Origin: Cotesia glomerata
Taxonomy: Eukaryota; Arthropoda; Insecta; Hymenoptera; Braconidae
Direction of reading: 5' to 3'
Length of the DNA stretch: 64,000 nt
NCBI RefSeq assembly: GCF_020080835.1
Contig: NC_058158.1
Span: 36,350,305 to 36,414,304 of the forward strand
This document shows, piece by piece, positions 62,139-64,000 of this stretch; within the stretch, counting starts at the first letter, position 1, and each line of letters starts with the position of its first letter. The position numbers were made by a program, and so were the translations under genes. The notes under the pieces are model-generated. The model searched no databases. It was not told where the DNA came from and worked only from the letters and a program-made list of their open reading frames with translations.

Positions 62139-62303
62139 CACAGAAAAAAAATGTTCTTGAATCAAGTATATAATTTTGAAGAACTTGATATTCTTGATTT
62201 GAGTAAAAAAATTCTTGATTTAAGGAAATTTTTCTTAATTTAAGGAAATTTTACTTGATTCAAGAATTTTTCGTCTTGATTCAAGACAATTTTTTTTTCA
62301 GTG
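62139..62303. mobile_element. Word-array MITE, inverted copy beside the previous one
   Basis: Ends CACAGAAAAAAAATGTTCTTG and TTTTTTTTTCAGTG. It is the reverse complement of a slightly shorter form of 61814-62036, with about 100 bp of unrelated sequence between them, so the pair forms a large potential hairpin. Confidence 0.8.
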
Positions 62304-62601
62304 TAATTATGTGGTGTTGTTTATTTATGCCAATTCTTACTATCTCTTGTTCAATTTAACTCATAACCCTTTTAGATACTTTACTACCCATAAAAAACAT
62401 TTTTATATGGCCAATTTCTATATCTGGTCATATATGACCATATCAGGCTTTGTGTAAAAATAATAAAATTATTTATTATAATTTTATATTTTTTTTAGAA
62501 ACGTGTATGTCAATTAATATAGTTTTATTGAGTAAAAAATGAGTTTTGAAGCTGATTAAATTGACAACAAGTGTCAGATAAGATCCTTAGAGGGACAAAA
62601 A

Positions 62602-62710
62602 AATAGTATATTACACTATTAGGGCAGAAAGTTTGAGATTTCTACACTGCGCGCCATCACGGCGCGCAGTTCAGAGCTCTTAAACTTCTGCCCGTGTAGT
62701 GTATACTATT
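62602..62710. mobile_element. Hairpin cassette HII-B with simple tip (109 bp)
   Basis: Ends AATAGTATATTACACTATTA and (inverted) AATAGTATACACTACACGGG. The stem continues GGGCAGAAAGTTTGAGA and pairs with its counterpart up to CTGCGCGCC-ATCAC-GGCGCGCAG. It is the same cassette as 44471-44605 but without the extra apical hairpin. Confidence 0.9.
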
Positions 62711-62770
62711 TTTCTTTATAGCCGGTCGAAAGTACGTAAAATATTTAATGTACTGCATCGAAAAAAAATT

Positions 62771-62834
62771 GATGCCTGCCCCCGACATTTGCGGCACGAG
62801 CGAAGCGAGTGCTGCTGGTCGGGGGGCAGGCATC
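62771..62834. repeat. GC-rich hairpin HI in copy B
   Basis: GATGCCTGCCCCCGACATTT pairs with the closing GGGGGGCAGGCATC side; the apex reads CGAGCGAAGCGAG. It is the counterpart of 44348-44410. Confidence 0.9.
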
Positions 62835-63189
62835 AAATAAAAAAAAATTAATGTAAAATCAAATAAAAAATAATTAACAAACATTTTTTTTGAAAAATTT
62901 TTAGAATAAATAAAACTGAAATTTCTTTAATGCAACAAACATAATAAAGATTATTCTCGGTTAAAAATAAAAAAAAAAAAAACGAGCATATTATCTGAAA
63001 ATTAACAATAATTAATAAAAATCAAATTAAATAGTTGTTACTGCGTACATTTTTCTAAATAATTCATTAATTAAATAAAGTTGATCCATTTTACATACGT
63101 CACTGTCAAACTGAATCTTAGTACAGTAAAACCTGGTTATAAGTTACATCGGATGATCTACTCACTCTTACGGCAGTTATATTTTTTTT

Positions 63190-63263
63190 GCTCGACGGGC
63201 AGAAAGCGTTAACTTTCGGCCCGCTGCGCTAAACGAAGTTGCCGCTTTCTGCCTTCGTCGAGC
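63190..63263. repeat. Hairpin HI of inserted unit 1
   Basis: Stem GCTCGACGGGCAGAAAGCG pairs with CGCTTTCTGCCTTCGTCGAGC. The upper part (TTAACTTTCGG / AACGAAGTTGCCG) is imperfect and the tip is CCGCTGCGCTAAACG. It is directly followed by cassette HII at 63269. Confidence 0.9.
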
Positions 63264-63268
63264 AAAAA

Positions 63269-63406
63269 AATAGTATATACTCCACGGGAAGTAAATAAGA
63301 AAGCCTCAGATCACATGTTTGTTGACCTCGGCTTCGCCTCGGTCAACAATCACATGTGATCTGAAACATTTCTTACTTTACTTCCCTAGGTGTATAATAT
63401 ACTATT
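63269..63406. mobile_element. Hairpin cassette HII of inserted unit 1, enlarged tip (138 bp)
   Basis: Ends AATAGTATATACTCCACGGG and (inverted) AATAGTATATTATACACCTA. The stem GGAAGTAAATAAGAAAGCC continues to CAGATCACATGT, which pairs with ACATGTGATCTG. Between these at the apex sits an extra hairpin TTGTTGACC-TCGGCTTCGCCTC-GGTCAACAA that the related cassette at 63512-63619 lacks. Confidence 0.9.
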
Positions 63407-63511
63407 ATCTACATCTCCATTTATACATAAAATATTTCATGTAAGTAGAAGAAAGAAAGAAATATAAACAAGTTGTATTGTAGCATCAATCGTAAATGAT
63501 CAGCGTAAACA

Positions 63512-63619
63512 AATAGTATATTACACATCTAGGGCAGTAAAATAAGAAATGTCTCAGATCACATGTAATAAACATGTGATCTGAGGCTTTCTTATTTACT
63601 GCCCGTGGTGTATACTATT
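63512..63619. mobile_element. Hairpin cassette HII of inserted unit 2, simple tip (108 bp)
   Basis: Ends AATAGTATATTACACATCTA and (inverted) AATAGTATACACCACGGGCA. The stem GGGCAGTAAAATAAGAAA leads to CTCAGATCACATGT-AATAA-ACATGTGATCTGAG. It is the inverted counterpart of 63269-63406 without the apical addition. Confidence 0.9.
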
Positions 63620-63621
63620 TT

Positions 63622-63692
63622 TCTCCTCGACGGAGGCGGAAAGCGGCATTTTCGTTTAGCGCAGCGGAAGGAAAATTGACGCTTTCCGCCCG
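63622..63692. repeat. Hairpin HI of inserted unit 2
   Basis: GGCGGAAAGCG pairs with CGCTTTCCGCC; the tip contains GTTTAGCGCAGCGG, the reverse complement of the tip in 63190-63263. It lies 2-3 bp from the preceding HII cassette, in inverted order relative to unit 1. Confidence 0.85.
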
Positions 63693-64000
63693 GAGGTGAG
63701 AAAACATAGTTAGTAACAAATGACTAATATCAGTCGCGGTAACGAAAGCATTTTATGCTCCCGCTGTTATAGAGAGCGAATGTGTAGCTTTACCAATGCA
63801 CGAATCTTTAACTTTCTGCATCGGAATAGGTGAAAAAGATGCGTACTTTCGACCGAGGTATAAAGAAAAATTTTTTATATCTTGTGCAGTAGAATTTATA
63901 AAGATTTTAAAAATCCGAACTTTGAAATAAAATACTTTTAAAGTTGTTAATGAATTTCATTTTTCATCACTCGACGCAGACTTATCCTATAATATAAAAT

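Larger units (their letters stand above)
62708..63871 (-). mobile_element. Inverted-repeat element, copy B (1164 bp) with two inserted hairpin units
   Basis: Homologous to 43725-44473 on the opposite strand, with the same ends (ATTTTTCTTTATAGCCGGTC at 62708; inverted ATTTTTCTTTATACCTCGGT at the right end). It is about 415 bp longer. The extra length is accounted for by two insertions: about 63187-63406 and about 63512-63700, each made of one HI and one HII hairpin. The rest aligns without large gaps. Confidence 0.8.

Noticed and set aside
1..64000. CRISPR arrays, bacterial operons or prophage.
   Set aside because: The window is clearly eukaryotic with spliced genes; no spaced direct repeats of CRISPR type were seen.

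Overview
The window is AT-rich insect nuclear DNA with intron-containing genes and many short inverted-repeat elements. The gene set (phospholipase C-beta of the Plc21C type, IFT57, a CNIH4-type cornichon protein, a JHAMT-like methyltransferase) and repeats beginning AACTTCCCGCTAAG, which I remember from braconid wasp sequence, point to a parasitoid hymenopteran. The family assignment is inference. No database search was possible.

Layout. Bases 1-5258 hold AT-rich DNA with a 115-bp-class tandem repeat, a possible LTR-element primer-binding-site motif and two weak exon candidates. Bases 5259-20147 are the gene-dense part: IFT57 (minus, 7 exons, 408 aa) and CNIH4 (plus, 4 exons, 156 aa) diverge from a 418-bp shared upstream region, followed by PLC-beta (plus, 14 exons, 1281 aa). 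All exon joins were read by hand from splice sites and keep frame. From 20148 to 30601 there is 3'-flanking DNA with three hAT-like inverted-repeat elements set in a TA-rich tract. A JHAMT-like gene (minus, 4 exons, 286 aa) lies at 30602-32459 with a clear TATA box and initiator. From 32600 to the right edge I find no convincing host protein gene. That half consists of nested and foldback transposons separated by GC-richer unique stretches (about 45.7, 47.8-48.4, 50.9-52.1, 54.8-55.4, 58.1-58.8 and 60.6-61.3 kb) that could be regulatory DNA or non-coding exons.

The genes do not form one pathway. PLC-beta is Gq signalling, CNIH4 is ER export of receptors (often GPCRs), IFT57 is ciliary transport and the methyltransferase is of the juvenile hormone type. 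Only the IFT57/CNIH4 pair shows a likely regulatory link, through the shared intergenic region.

The most unusual material is a set of strong hairpins. Two inverted copies of one element (43725-44473 and 62708-63871) differ almost only by two inserted two-hairpin units in the second copy. Between related hairpins, whole extra hairpins of about 26-30 bp are present or absent exactly at the apex. This suggests a mobile hairpin unit and tip-directed hairpin growth, which I do not recognise from any described element. A second theme is that several otherwise unrelated elements share a CAC(N)GAAAAAA-like end and carry subterminal arrays of one short near-palindromic word each.
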